The notes under the pieces are model-generated. The model saw nothing but the letters and a program-made list of their open reading frames with translations, did no database searches and was not told the origin of the DNA. This document shows positions 36,591 through 48,440 of a stretch of 64,000 nt of DNA, in pieces; position 1 is the stretch's first letter; the number at the start of each line of letters is the position of its first letter. The stretch is from NCBI GenBank assembly GCA_016169945.1, contig JADLSH010000379.1, positions 958,001 to 1,022,000 of the forward strand, read 5' to 3'. Source of the DNA: Trachythela sp. YZ-2020 (lineage: Eukaryota > Cnidaria > Anthozoa > Malacalcyonacea > Clavulariidae). Made by a program: the position numbers and the translations under genes.

Positions 36591-39500
36591 ATGATTATGT
36601 CTCGTAGAAGAATTTTATTAATCTGGATTGTTCTATTTACATTTGTAGTTTTAGTTTGCATTTATTTGCCGTACGATGCAACGAATTCAAAAGGTAGGCG
36701 ACTTTAATTCGTGGCTTAAAGTTTGGGGCAATTAAAATAGTTTGTTTACATTATAAAACTTAGTTTTTCGCGAACATGGGATAACTTTAATGCAAGGCAC
36801 GGTGTACAAACTATATAGTAGGTTCAGTATTTTGATAATTTTAGTTTTATAAATAGTGTAGCAGTTAAACTACATTTATGTACTATTTATGTAAATAATT
36901 GAAAGGTTTTGTAGATGGAAAATTATTGAGTGAAAATTATACATTTATTAGATCTAACCAGGAACAGCTACGAAAAATGCAACTATAGGTCCCTGGCAGG
37001 AATCGAACCTGCGGCCCTACGATTCCGGTGCAGCGCTCTAACCAACTGAGCTACAGAGTCCAGTTGTCGAGCTCTAACCACAAGTTCATGTATATATATA
37101 CACTAGGGTACTGCCAAGTTAAGTTGTGGGTAAATATCAAGATTTTGGTGGCATCAATAATTTTCCATCTACAAAACCTTTCAATTATTATTCAATTGAG
37201 TGAGATGCCACCAAAATCTTGATATTTATGTAAATATTACACTGTGCCTTTTGTGTTTTCGTGATGTCCATCTAACCAGGATCTCACTCAAATCAAAGGG
37301 GGTCCTGGCTCATACAAGGAAAGGCTTTTTCCACAACCATGACAATTTATAGCTTAAAACAGCCCTACACCCTAGGTAGGCCCCTATTTATTTATTTGGC
37401 ATCTAAATGATAGTTACTGTACTTATTTATGTGTATTTCAAATTGGTTCAAGGTCCCATTATAAACCCAGTTGCAAGACCAAGCAAATATTATATTCGTT
37501 ATCAGATGACAAACCGACCACCAATCCACACAACAACTCACAAAATACGTCTAAAGAAACCCACAATCATCTCACCAACCACAGCTGCAGGTCCTACAAA
37601 GCCAAAGTTCTGTGAACCTGAATTGTTAGGTAACAAGACTTCTATGATTAATGCCCTTGCAATTAAGATTATATACCAAAACGGAGGGACATACATGTTT
37701 TATGTCCTGAGATGTGAAGCATATATAACCAGCTTATATCATGATTGTGTAGGTTTTGTTAACAAAGCTGCTACCCTAAGACAATGCCTTTGAACTGGTA
37801 TTTCAGGGTAATTTATGCACTGCTTACATCAAAGAAACTGACTTAATTAATCATGATATATATTGAAGATTCTATCATCTCTAGAATGCTATTTCCTGAT
37901 CATTGTATAGGCAAGTGAGGGTGTGCTAATCATTCTTACTTGCAGCTGAGAGCTGAGCTGAATTACGAAGCATGCAGCTTGACTTGATCGAGTCGAAAGC
38001 TTATGAGAGGCGCCGCTGGCTGCCACCATAAATGACCATATGACTCAGGTCTGATCAGGGAGCATGGCTACGATGGAAGGGTTAGTTTGGGGCTTATCCA
38101 AACCACCCTGTCAACATTCCCTGTGGGAGGAAACCGGAGAAAACCCACAACTTTCGGTAGAGTGTTGACAACTCTTTTCACATAAGTGTTGCATGAGTCC
38201 ACAGCGAGAATCGAACCCACAATCTCAGAGGCTGAAGGGGCTGGCTCTGACAACTGCACCACCGAAGCCCCAATGATCATGCCCCCCCCCACCAATCAGT
38301 TTATGCTGGTTGCTGCTAATACCCTTCAGGTCTTTAATCATCTGAACTTGGCGGCACTGACTAACTATATCTGGCACCCTGATGCTCATATTTTATTTTC
38401 AGTTGGAGCAGTGTATTATAATAAGACTGTACCTCGAATGCAAGAAGTTGTAGAACAGCTCTCTGTTGATTATGGAGGATTCGTCAGGAAAGGAGGAGCA
38501 TTCAAGCCAACGGGCTGCATTGCTAAGAATAAGGTAGATTAGAAATATAAAGAAAATTAATATATTCATTATTAAATGCATTAAGGATATATTAATTATT
38601 ACTTGCCATTATGGATCCTGAAATTATATATACTTGCTACTGATACAGAATTCCATGTTAAGAAAGTATTCTTGATATTGATATCATTACTTTCTTCAAA
38701 GCCTTTCTTCTCATATTGGCACAAAAGTCATATAAAAACCAATTTTACAAAAGATTTTACAACTTCTCAACACCATTTTGGGATTTAAATTTTCCCGCCA
38801 AATTGCGCAAAAGATATATACTAGACCCCAGACCTCTGTGTACGCGTTTTTCAGCTTCGATTACGTCATACGATGACGTCACATCCACAGGCTGATGACG
38901 TCACATGCAGCCCAATCTTGAGAGATTCCCACCAAATGAAATGTATTTCTGTTTTTCTTGTCATTTCAGCTTGCTATTATAATTCCGTATCGAAATCGTT
39001 CCGAACATTTGAGGATATTTTTGAGACATATGCATCCCATCATGCAACGACAGATGCACGATTACAGGATCATTATAGTTGAACAGGTATGTTGGGAGTT
39101 CAGTATGAATATGATGGTACATGATACAATACCAAAATTGAAAAAGCATACCATAGCAAAGCACAAGATACCATACCACAAACACCATGGCCACGTATTC
39201 TAAAATTTAACATTTTCAAATTCCAGGCAGGCAACTACAGTTTCAACCGTGCAACGTTAATCAACATAGGATTCCTAGAAGCTCTCAAAATCTCAGACTT
39301 TCAATGCTTTGTGTTTCATGACGTTGACCATATCTTGGAAAATGATCGAAATGACTATGGGTGCCCAGAAAGTCCAAAACTACTGGGCGTATCAATAGAT
39401 CGCTTTAATAGAAGGTATAAAGCTAGATTAAAATTTGTTCGTTCACAGCAACTAGGTAGGTTTAATATCATTCATGTTTTCGCTCGCTTATCTGGTTTAA

Positions 39501-42116
39501 GTAAATGAATGCAAAGCCCGGTCAAATTGCATTTACAACCCTACGTCTCGACACTCCGGTCTCAGGGATGATCTAAAGTTGCATCTTAGCTCCTTATATA
39601 CAGCCAAGGTAGAGATATTCTTGTGGTAAATAGCAACCGTCACCTCTAACGTGATCATGCATGCTTTGAATAGAGATGACGGTAGCTATTTGCTACAAGG
39701 TACACAGATAGTTTGTCTTGACAGATGACCCGTCTGTTTATACCGTCTTTATACACATAAGAATTCTCAGACAGACTATCTTTTCTTTACTCAAGTTAGT
39801 CCAAACAGATTATACGCCTCTAGAGTACATTTAACTTTATTTTTTTAATACAGTAAAGCCCCGCATAAAAGAACCAGTGAATTTTTACTTCAGGCTGAAG
39901 TGGTTCTTATATAACGGGTATTTAGAATTTAGAAATAAATCAGGCTGAAGTGGTTCTTAACTGGTTCTTATTTCCAGTCAAAAACAATTGTTCCTGGTTT
40001 AGACTTTTAAACCTCTTGAGTGAACAAAGGGCCATCATGTTGTAAGTTTTTTATTCAAGTTGAATTATGTTGTGAATTGATTGCTGTTTTGATCAAATAA
40101 ATGCATGCATGATGTGGTTGAAAGACATAATTCCCGCTAGCAAGATTACAATATTTTGTTTTCTTCCTAGTACCTGCTTATATACTAATTCAGCTAAAAG
40201 TTTAATAAGGTTTTTTAAGAACCAGTTTCATTTGTCAGCCTGAAGTGGTTCTTGTATTTTGGGTGCTTAATTGCCCAAATTTCAGGCTGGTGGTTCTTAA
40301 CCCACTGGTTCTTTTATGCGGGGCTTTACTGTACTTGGTTCAGCTACACGTCTTTAAATCTTAACCGCGGTGGAAAAACGTTTCCTCCTTAGATGGCCAT
40401 ACAAGCGATATTTTGGTGGCGTCGGAGCATTCAGTAAAGAACATTTTGAGAAAATGAATGGATATTCAAACCTCTTCTGGGGGTGGGGAGGGGAAGATGA
40501 CGATGCTTATCAGAGGTAATAACATGCAGTTGTAAACACTAGGGGGGAGGAGGGGGCGAGGTGGGACGATCTGCTTTCCTAGTATTGTTTTTAAAGTATC
40601 TTAAAGATAGTATTATCTATAAGTACAATAGAACCTCTCTAACGGACACCTCTCTAATACGGACACTTTTTTGTATCCTTTCAGTGTCCGTATTAGAGAG
40701 CTGTCCGTTTTATTGAGGTTTTTAAAAGAAAATATGACAATCGTGTATGTCGGACCATTGGAAACTGTCCGTAACAGAGGGGTGTCTGATCCGTAGTACT
40801 GTAGTTAGTAGTGAGCTTAAGCAAGCGACGTTTTTGACGCCACGGACGTCAGATTGCCGAGAGGGGACTGGATTAAAAACTGTGTTTGTGTCAGTTTGTG
40901 GTGATCTTCAACAATTATGGCAAAACTTGAGGTTTTTAAAGTCTACGAAGTCCCTACGCGAGCATCATGATGAAAAACGCCGCCAAAATTAGGTATGCTA
41001 ACCTACGGATGACGTCCGTGTTGACAAAAACGTCCTTGCTTAAGCTCCCTAATACGTATATATTAACTACGGTATTAGAGAGGTGTCCGTAATAGAGAGG
41101 TGTCCTTGTTAGAAAGTTCTCCGTAACAAGAGGTTGGACTGTAACTACGTTAATAGAAGACTGGATTTTACAGCAAGAAAATGGTAGGAATATGTTGGCA
41201 TTTGAAAATTTCACTCCCTTTATTTCACGAAGTGTTCGCAACTCGGTAATTCATACGCTACAATTGTTCCAAAGTGGATCACGAATAGTAGAACTGGCCA
41301 GCCATTCCAATTTCGCTAACTATACGATTGGATCTCTGATGTGTTTCTCCTTCGTCTGTTTGTGAGAGATGATTTAGAGTCCAGTTGACTTTTTACAAGC
41401 TGAAACAAAAGATGAATACTTTGAATGAATCTGTTATATTACAAATATTGCTCATCTACAACACACATATATACACCTTCAGGGTAACCTTCAGGTTGAA
41501 AACTAACTTTATTTACACTGGATAGCTCTATTCTTTCTAAACTCTAACTTCTGGACTCGGGAAACAGGAGTACCCAGGAGACGGTTAGTTGAGACAAACC
41601 GAAAGATTCTTCTCACATGAGCCTGAGGTTAACTGATAATCAGACAATTGCATATTGCAGGAGTGAAACACGGTCACAGAGCTGAAACGCACATTTTTTA
41701 TTTCATTTTAGAATACGGGCAGCTGGGTACAGCTTAACACGACCGCTTGCGAACGTGGGACGCTATATAATGCTGAAGGAACACCACTTTCGGGACAAAC
41801 CTGGTGGAAACAGGTAAATATGGTACTCAAACATGGGGGTCCAGTGTAGGTACCACCCATGAGGGCGCTTATATAGTGTATAAGTGCCCTGGTACCACCA
41901 TTCACCAACGCGCTAAACCATTCTCGTTTCAGATACATGCTGTTAAAAACGTCCACAAAGCGTATGTATACAGATGGTTTGAATTCAGTGCAGTATAAAG
42001 TATTAAAGATTACAGAGTTTCCACTCTATACCCATATTATGGCAAAACTAAATGAAGAACTTGATGTCACGCCAAACATTACATCCTCAACGTCAACGAC
42101 TACTGCTCCAATATAG
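36591..42116 (+). CDS. B4GALT: Beta-1,4-galactosyltransferase
   Basis: Eight exons join in phase: 36591-36693, 37453-37629, 38403-38533, 38970-39086, 39227-39414, 40393-40515, 41712-41813, 41933-42116, giving 374 residues. A short cytosolic MIMSRRR is followed by the signal anchor ILLIWIVLFTFVVLVCIYL, typical of a type II Golgi protein. A proline/threonine stem precedes the catalytic domain. Its landmarks are LAIIIPYRNRSEHL, FNRATLINIGFLEAL, the metal-binding DVD within FVFHDVDH, YFGGVGAFSKEHF and the acceptor-binding WGWGGEDDDAY, then TDGLNSVQYKVL. The family transfers galactose from UDP-Gal to N-acetylglucosamine, or to glucose or xylose in some members; which member this is cannot be read here. 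The usual SDVDLIP is HDVDHIL. Large introns hold a SINE, a mariner-like and a pogo-like element. Confidence 0.93.
36893..37196. mobile_element. Fold-back repeat enclosing a tRNA-like segment
   Basis: Left arm taattgaaaggttttgtaga and tggaaaattattgagtg (36893-36936) is reverse-complemented at about 37150-37193 (aataattttccatctacaaa, cctttcaatta). Between the arms is the tRNA-like sequence at 36988-37061. It lies in intron 1 of the galactosyltransferase. Confidence 0.55.
36988..37061 (-). repeat. tRNA-derived SINE head (not a functional tRNA)
   Basis: On the minus strand the D arm (GCTCAGTTGGTTAGAGC) and T arm (GCAGGTTCGATTCCTGC) are perfect. The acceptor stem has an A-A mismatch, the anticodon stem does not pair well, and no U precedes a usable anticodon. 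I therefore call it a SINE promoter remnant. A decayed relative starts near 52216 (ggctgtagctcagtgggcag). Confidence 0.6.
37905..38280 (-). repeat. tRNA-derived SINE, family B, long copy
   Basis: It is a close relative of 29845-30190 (gtgtgctaatcattcttact, ttgcagctgagagctgagct, tgtgggaggaaaccggagaa, gaatcgaacccacaatctca). It ends 120 bp upstream of galactosyltransferase exon 3. Confidence 0.7.
39851..40331. mobile_element. Mariner-like non-autonomous element, TA-flanked
   Basis: The ends CAGTAAAGCCCCGCATAAAA and TTTTATGCGGGGCTTTACTG are perfect 20-bp inverted repeats, with TA on both sides. Subterminal gaaccagtg and ctgaagtggttctta motifs repeat several times. No transposase frame remains. 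It ends 61 bp before galactosyltransferase exon 6. Confidence 0.85.
40626..41141. mobile_element. Pogo/Tigger-like non-autonomous element, TA-flanked
   Basis: The ends CAATAGAACCTCTCTAACGG and GTAACAAGAGGTTGGACTG, with TA on each side, and repeated cggacacctctctaat-type motifs fit the pogo/Tigger pattern. It lies in the galactosyltransferase intron between exons 6 and 7. There is no transposase. Confidence 0.7.
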
Positions 42117-42844
42117 TCTAGCGTAGAGCGTGGTTATGTCAGAAGAGTCTAATCAATTTCTAAAGCCGTTGACGCACCAACGCTGCTGTCAGTCTTCGTG
42201 TGCTTGGAGGATAGAGCATCAGAAAAGAAGACGTGGAATGAATAAGGAGTGATAGTATTGGAGTGTATTGGCTAGCAATTGAGGCATTGAGCTGCTTAAA
42301 ATGGTGTAGTGTGCTATATTGTGAATGTTGTTTCAATAGCCAACAGAACTCAGAAGATTATTTAGAGACCGAGGTTCAAATTTGACTTTTATTATCATGT
42401 CCATGACTGTTACGTAGGCTGTCTATATAGAAGTTGTGACAGAACATTAAATTGGAGAGGTTCATATTTGACTTTTGCTATACCTATCATTAGTTATCTA
42501 CACTGGTTAAAGCCTACAACTAAAAGTCTAAAACCTTTTGTATGTCGTCTGAATAGGTTATATACGATAGTCTACGCCTATGGCTATGGCAGTCACGAAA
42601 AATAATTTAGGAATTAATAGGATCAGAATATAATTTTTGAGAGGTAGAGCCTAGAGGCTTAGATTTGATTTCCACCAAACGGGACCACTGTTTCTTATGT
42701 ATGCAGATATGAGCCTCAATAACTAAGATTATTAACTATCATATAAAATGCAATCAAAAACAATAAATGGTGAATAATCATACAATTCATTGGTTTGCTG
42801 CTTCTACGCATGCGTAGGATGGCGCTCAAACGAGCGATCAACAC

Positions 42845-42857
42845 GTCCCACAAGCCG
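42845..42857 (+). promoter_or_regulatory. Probable proximal sequence element of U5 copy 1
   Basis: GTCCCACAAGCCG lies 53 bp before the U5 transcript start and recurs at exactly the same distance from the second U5 gene. Apart from the transcripts and these blocks, the two flanks are largely different. This spacing matches that of snRNA proximal sequence elements in animals. Confidence 0.7.
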
Positions 42858-42909
42858 GACGACAAACGTTGTTGTATAAATACCGAAAATAATTTTCAAA
42901 CTGGCAACT

Positions 42910-43033
42910 AACTCTGGTTTTCCTTCATACACGATTAAATCTTTCGCCTTTTACTAAAGATTTCCGTGGAGGAGAACAACAGAATGAGTCTATAGACTAA
43001 TTTTTCGTCACCCTGCCTAACGGCGGGGGTTTT
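42910..43033 (+). ncRNA. RNU5: U5 spliceosomal snRNA, copy 1
   Basis: The transcript starts AACTCTGGTTTTCC. It carries the invariant U5 loop 1, aaatctttcgccttttacta then aagatttccgtgg, in which the loop sequence GCCUUUUAC contacts exon ends during splicing. An Sm-binding site (AATTTTTCG) follows at 42999-43007. The 3' stem-loop CCCTGCC-taac-GGCGGGG ends it. Its length of about 124 nt fits animal U5. Downstream, atgaaaataaaacattt at about 43041 resembles a 3' processing box and is shared with copy 2. All required parts are intact, so it is probably functional. The ends are by comparison with known U5 and are accurate to a few bases. Confidence 0.92.
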
Positions 43034-43506
43034 TATAAACATGAAAATAAAACATTTACTTCATCTGGTAGATTGTCTTGTGTTTATACCAAGATGAATG
43101 GTGATCTGTCATAACTTATACATTGGGCCATTATACTGCAGAGCAAACCATTTTTCTCAAAAAATCTTGCCTAAATGTCTTCCAAAGTTGACCACCACGT
43201 TTTTTAACGCTTACCAAAAGTCCACAATGATAAAAGGGTAGTCAAAATATTTGGGAGAATGTTGGTTAATAAGAGCCATAAATGGGTGTTTTGGTGGAAC
43301 AGTGGTTTGTGCAAGTGCCTTACTCTACCAATAATAAATGGTGTTCATTACTGGACCACCACCAACAGATCAGAAGTAATAGAGCTATGAGTATAAATAC
43401 AAAGTTTAACTTAGTTTTAAAATGGTTGCCACTTGTTCTGAAATGGTAATTCTATCAAAGATTAACACATTCAATTACTTACAATTTATCAGTTGTAAAG
43501 GAAAAC

Positions 43507-45661
43507 TCAGGAGAAAAATTTCACTCCTAAACCACTGTCATCGCCTGGCGTTGGTCCTTCAAAAATTTGAGCTTTATTTTTTATCTCAAGTGTTTGTAGT
43601 GCTCGCTTTAACATCCACATATCAATACCGTGAAATTCTATGGCAAAAATGGATATGAAAGTTGTAATTGTATTACATTATTCAAGGCTGTTCAACATAT
43701 ATGGCTCATGAGCCAATCTAGGACCAACGACACCCACCTTGATTTTTAGTGTTGTCGCCATGTTGTAGTTCGAATAACGTACACACAGTTCCAGTCATTG
43801 CATTATCCTTTATCTGAAAAAATCAACAATATAGTAAATAGATCATTTCCTGGCAGCTTTGCTTGGAAGGGAAGAATTATATAGCCATTAGTTTAATACT
43901 ACATGTTCATAATAATATCTTGAACACATGGTACCAGCGTAGGTAGCATCTATACACAATATGCTGCAGATCTTTACGATCACACTACCTGAAAATTCAA
44001 GAAGAACTTTGACATTCCGAGCAAAGGCCCTTTGTCTGAAGACGAAGGCCCTTCACTCGAAGTTCTTGTTGAATTTTTCAGGTAGTTTGATCCTAACGAC
44101 CCTCAGCACTACATGTTCATACCCATTGATATATGAGTGATCCCCATTCGTCAGGTTTTCTCCACATGATATGACCTCTTTGAGCTTTCTTATCTTCCCA
44201 ATCTAAGTTACCTGGAGATCGATCAAGTTTTATCAATAATTCTCCTCCTATTCAATTCAACTTGTTCATTGGGCTATTTTAAGAATATCAACACCAGACA
44301 AGTACAGGGTAATATTTGGTACCATCTGCTGAGGACAGACATCAGTGGCATACACACATGAAAATCTCAAATCTTGTCAACAAGATGTGTTCGCAACAGG
44401 CTTATAGCAAGCTTGTCAACAAGTTGTAACAATGTTGTCATTTTATCAAGTTGTTGAATTGCAGGAGGATTTGTCAACAACTTGTAACAAGTCTGTTGAG
44501 TCAAGCCGATGCAAACACATCCTGATAACAAGTTATTGAAACAGCATTGGTACAAGTCTTGTGCATTTTTAAGTGTAGCCTGGTTGTTGAAATGAGGTGT
44601 GGGGCAAATATGGATGTATCTATATATTTTGCATCCTAGGAAGCAACTGATCCAGAGTGGACTTTAGCTGTATTAGATATTGATGCGGTATGACCAACCA
44701 ACCTCTTTTCTGAAGAGTTTCAAGCACCAGATTTATTCCTTCAATTGGTAATTTTCCTTGTAAGTTGATTAAGTTAAATTTCACTTGGGGTTTTGTTAAA
44801 CAACCTGCAAAAACTGTAGATGAATTTCACTGAACACCAGGCATTAATTTAGCCAGGCAGCCATCCAAACATCCTATGGATGGCCACTTTTGAATTTAGA
44901 CGTCTACTATAGACGGTCATGGATGGACTAAGAAAATGGTGGCTAAAGATGGTGGTCAACCAACAGTTGTCAGAGTGAAAAAATAATGTTAATTCTTTTC
45001 ATTATATGTAGTAGAAAGAATTGAGAGATTTAGCTTGACTCATTTGCTCCTATCAGTGTTAACATTTCCAAAGCTGACGACCATTTGCTGTCCCACAATG
45101 TCAATGAAAACTACCAATACAATTTTAATGGTAATTTTACGCTTTACCATACCCAAGTAGTCACTGAATTTGTGTGTCATCGAAAACACACCATTGAATA
45201 CTTGCATTACCTAGATATAGTAAACTGTAAAGTACTCATTTGGACAATGAGAGAACAATGTAATGTAGAAAGATAAACACAATCTATAATTGACAGTTTA
45301 TTATGTACAAAATGTACTTTGTGCACAAAAACAACATTCAAGCCATCTTTTGAGCAACAACTCACAAAAAGGATACTATTTATCTCTTTATTAAAAAACA
45401 ACGGACTAGTCTGTGCTTCATTTGCGTCGAAAACATACAACTTTTTGTGCTTATAGTACGCCAATACAAGATTACACCATAGGTCTAATTGTCGAGCTCT
45501 TGTGTCAGAATTTTGTTGAATTCTAGCAAGGAAACACGAAATATATAAACTTGTATTTGTGCTCTTCCAATTGGGACTTTATTTTCATATAAAATGTTTA
45601 AAACTTACGTGAAAAACGGAGGGAACTTGTAATGCCATGGCCAGTCAAATTTTGCCTCCAT
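43507..45661 (-). CDS. VPS25: VPS25, ESCRT-II subunit
   Basis: Six exons join in phase: 45609-45661, 45377-45522, 44703-44804, 44123-44211, 43738-43813, 43507-43637, giving 198 residues against about 176 in vertebrates. The N-terminal FDWPWHYKFPPFFT is the family signature that docks on the other ESCRT-II subunits. DTRARQLDLWCNLVLAYYKH, LQGKLPIEGINLVLETLQK, GHIMWRKPDEWGSLIYQW and GTVCTLFELQHGD follow, with EFHGID and GVKFF near the end. Two winged-helix repeats make up the fold. Family knowledge: VPS25 bridges ESCRT-II to ESCRT-III (VPS20/CHMP6) during cargo sorting into multivesicular bodies. The extra length comes mainly from the exon 3 junction and from IFEGPTPGDDSGL near the C-terminus. 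The start codon at 45661 directly precedes the signature. Confidence 0.93.
44355..44565. repeat. Degenerate ttgtcaacaagttgtaacaa repeat array
   Basis: Roughly five to six imperfect copies of cttgtcaacaagttgtaaca in mixed register cover this stretch. Similar words (caacaagttgatgcaacatt) occur at 9066-9110. It lies in a VPS25 intron. Confidence 0.6.
44930..45115. mobile_element. tggtggtcaac-family MITE, uninterrupted copy
   Basis: It starts near gatggtggtcaaccaac, includes aataatgttaattcttttca and ttatatgtagtag, and ends gtgttaacatttccaaagct, gacgaccatttgctg and gaaaactaccaat. It matches both halves of the split copy at 3361-3775. It lies in a VPS25 intron. Confidence 0.6.
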
Positions 45662-45756
45662 CTTTGTTTATATTGATAATTTATGCAATTCGCATAATTT
45701 ATATTATTCCATAAATTTAGTAAATTTGGCAGCTTAGTGCCAGACTCTCTCTTCCC

Positions 45757-45965
45757 TCAGTCGGTCGGTCGGTCGGTCAGTTGGTCAGTCAGTCAGTTGG
45801 TCGGTCGGTCAGTCAGTCTGTTGGTCGGTCTGTCAATCAGTCAGTCTGTCAGTCGGTCGGACTGTTGGGTGGTCAGTCAGTCGGTTGGTCCGTCAGTCGG
45901 TTGGTCCGTCAGTCGGTCCGTCCGTCCGTCCGTTGGTCCTTCAGTTAGTTTGTCAGTCAGTCAGA
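45757..45965. repeat. GTCG/GTCA tetranucleotide minisatellite
   Basis: About 50 imperfect GTCR/GTTG units begin 96 bp upstream of the VPS25 start codon (cggtcggtcggtcggtcagt-like). The plus-strand frame through it reads SVGRSVSWSVSQLVG and is an artefact of the repeat. Confidence 0.9.
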
Positions 45966-46459
45966 TTGATGTGTGTTCTTGGAACGTTTGCTCCTTAGCC
46001 TCCCCACTGCACACCCTCTGACTTCAATCAGTCAGCCAGTCAAACAGACAAGTAGCCTGGGCTAAGACCAAATGGGTCATAAACCCCACAACAGTAAATT
46101 GCTGCTGTAACTACTTTCAAACAAGCTTGAGAACAAAAACACCAATATCATTTGAGCAGTGTATAATACAAACACATGTATTTTTTACTGCAAAACACAT
46201 TGCATACTAAAGACATTTTGTATAGAACAGAATTCACAATGTATAACATTATTTATTGGAAATTTTACAAACCCTACTACTCTACAAAAGCTATCACTTA
46301 CAAAACTTGATGAGGAAATACTAATAGTCTAATGCTATACAAAACACACAGCTAGTGGAAAATTCAAAATTGTGAAATTGAAATATATATATATTAGCAA
46401 TTGATTTATATTACTATATTTGGTTCTTTTCATCTACAAAAATGTTTCCTAGCCAGCAT

Positions 46460-48440
46460 TTATTCATCCTTTGTGCCGTGTTTTAACACCTTTGTGAAAG
46501 CAACATAGTCAAAATTTCCTCTCGAGTCAATCGGCGCTCCACGATACATCATTTCCACTTCTTCACTGCTCATTCTGAAAACAAGAATATAAAAATTGAT
46601 ACCAATGGTTACATGAACATTTGCAGATAAAAATACTTGTGTTTTACATAGCAAGTCACAAGGCAACAGCGAAATATTTCAAGACAAGTGTTTACACAGG
46701 GAAATTGACACAAGTAAATTTCAACACAGCTGAGAATTTAACAAACATAAATGTTTATTCACTTAGACAGTTCATATTTCAATAGGTACTAAAAATCTCT
46801 CTCTATATTAATTCAGCCCAATATTAAACAAGCCCATGTACAAAATGAACATAAATGTAAACCAATTAGATATAAGGAAACTTGTGTCAGAATTATAGCC
46901 CAATTTATAATCAGCAGTAAATAAAACAATTTGGCATTCCCAAAATCTGTGATAATTTTTTTTAAATTACCTAAAAATAGACAACAAATCTCCTGCAGGT
47001 TTATATAAATAACACCATTTGATTAAACACTTTTGTCATATTTTGACAGGGCTGGCTGGCATTCTTTTAAAACATTAAACTGGCTAATTATCCTAAACAA
47101 TGTACAAATTGCAGGAGTCCAAGTACATTTAGGGACAAAACAACCCTATAAATTCGTGTTGATTTTCAACAAAAGGCAAAGGCCTTCAACAAATGTGAAC
47201 AGGCATTTTAGAATTCAATATAGTGTTGAATATTAAACGGTTGAAGTGTAGCACATCTGCCTATATCACGAAATGTAACTAGATACGGGGCTAATCAAAG
47301 TATGTCAAATCTGCGATGCAACAGAATTTCTGTTCATCAATTTGATTATTTTCCCTAAGATTTTTGCGTAGATAACCTCGTATGGATAGCACAACAAAGG
47401 GGTTATGTATATAAAAACCAAAAGATAGACAAAAGGCTATTTATCACCAATGATTTATAGATTAGACTGAACTCATACACGTATGTGGTCGATTATAGAA
47501 TGTTGCAAATTAGGCTATAGCATGTGTCAATGTCAACAATGGAATGTTATTTGGATTTATTGATTTTGCTACGTTTTTTTGGATCATTTGATGTATACGA
47601 CCCCAAATACGTTAGCACTGTATAGAACTGCTTCAAATCCCCTTCTACTTTAGTCCTGAGATCCTTCAATTCATGAATTAAAGTTGTCCTGGATGAATAA
47701 AAGAGGATGCATTTAAGAACGTGGCAGACTGGCAGTTCAATACAGCGTTATTTATTGAGGTTGTATACTTCAATTGTCCATTTCGTTTCAAGCTGGTTTT
47801 CAATAAACGTTGCAGGACAGCAGATGGTGGTCAACTCCAGAAATGTTGACATTGATAAAAGCAAAGAAATTCAACTGCACCTCTCAATGCCACCGAATAC
47901 AAGACTACTACATGAACATTATCATCTCACTCTGATAACTGCAGGTTGACCACCATCTGCTGCACGATAGTGCTTAGTGAAACCCACCAAGATATCAACT
48001 AACTTTATCTCTTAACAATATACATGATATTGTAAAACTAACCTGTCTCCCATAGTCATTAGTAAACGTTTTAAATGATCTTCGTGTAGTTTCCCATCTC
48101 CTTCTTGATCAAAGCAGCCAAATGCGTTTTTTATAACATCTTCGGGATCTGTGCCGTTCAATTTCTCTCCAAACAATGTCAAAAACATCGTAAAATTCAT
48201 AGGCCCAGGCGCTTCCCCCATCATACTGTCTACCAATTGGTCATCGGGCACTTTCCCAAGCGAGGCAAACATATCTTTAAGGTCCTCCGAGTCGATAAAG
48301 CCGTCTCGATTTTGGTCAATCATATTGAAGGCTTCTTTAAACTCCTGGATTTGAGCCTGGTCGAACATCGCGAAAATGTTCGATGTGGCTCTTTGCCCTC
48401 GCTTTTTTGTTACCTTCTTGCCTGTACGTTTGCTGGCCAT
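46460..48440 (-). CDS. MYL9/12: Myosin regulatory light chain (MYL9/MYL12 type)
   Basis: Two exons (48043-48440 and 46460-46574) join in phase and give 170 residues, the normal length. The basic N-terminus leads to [17 protein letters not shown], where the Thr-Ser pair matches the myosin light-chain kinase / ROCK phosphorylation site. The first EF-hand loop, [12 protein letters not shown], keeps its calcium or magnesium ligands; later EF hands are degenerate, as usual ([36 protein letters not shown]). The protein binds the myosin II neck and switches motor activity in smooth-muscle and non-muscle cells. The start is the methionine of MASKRTGKK; an in-frame methionine upstream at 48554 lacks conservation. 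A paralogue with the same intron position lies at 49953-51232. Confidence 0.95.
47820..47995. mobile_element. tggtggtcaac-family MITE copy with clear inverted ends
   Basis: cagcagatggtggtcaactc on the left mirrors gttgaccaccatctgctgca on the right. tttctggagttgacc-type interior matches the other copies. It lies at the acceptor-proximal end of the intron (48043 is the donor side), inside the myosin light chain gene. Confidence 0.6.

Larger units (their letters stand above)
42117..43506. other. Spacer between the galactosyltransferase and VPS25, holding a U5 gene
   Basis: After the stop at 42116 come about 700 bp of AT-rich 3' flank. The U5 snRNA unit with its upstream element occupies about 42820-43060. 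A decayed tggtggtcaac-family repeat lies at 43160-43230. No further coding sequence is supported. Confidence 0.5.

Noticed and set aside
36988..37061. Functional tRNA gene
   Set aside because: D and T arms are good, but the acceptor has a mismatch and the anticodon stem fails. It is enclosed in a fold-back repeat, so it reads as a SINE promoter.
45737..46021. 94-codon frame reading SVGRSVSWSVSQ repeats
   Set aside because: It is the translation of the GTCR tetranucleotide array upstream of VPS25.
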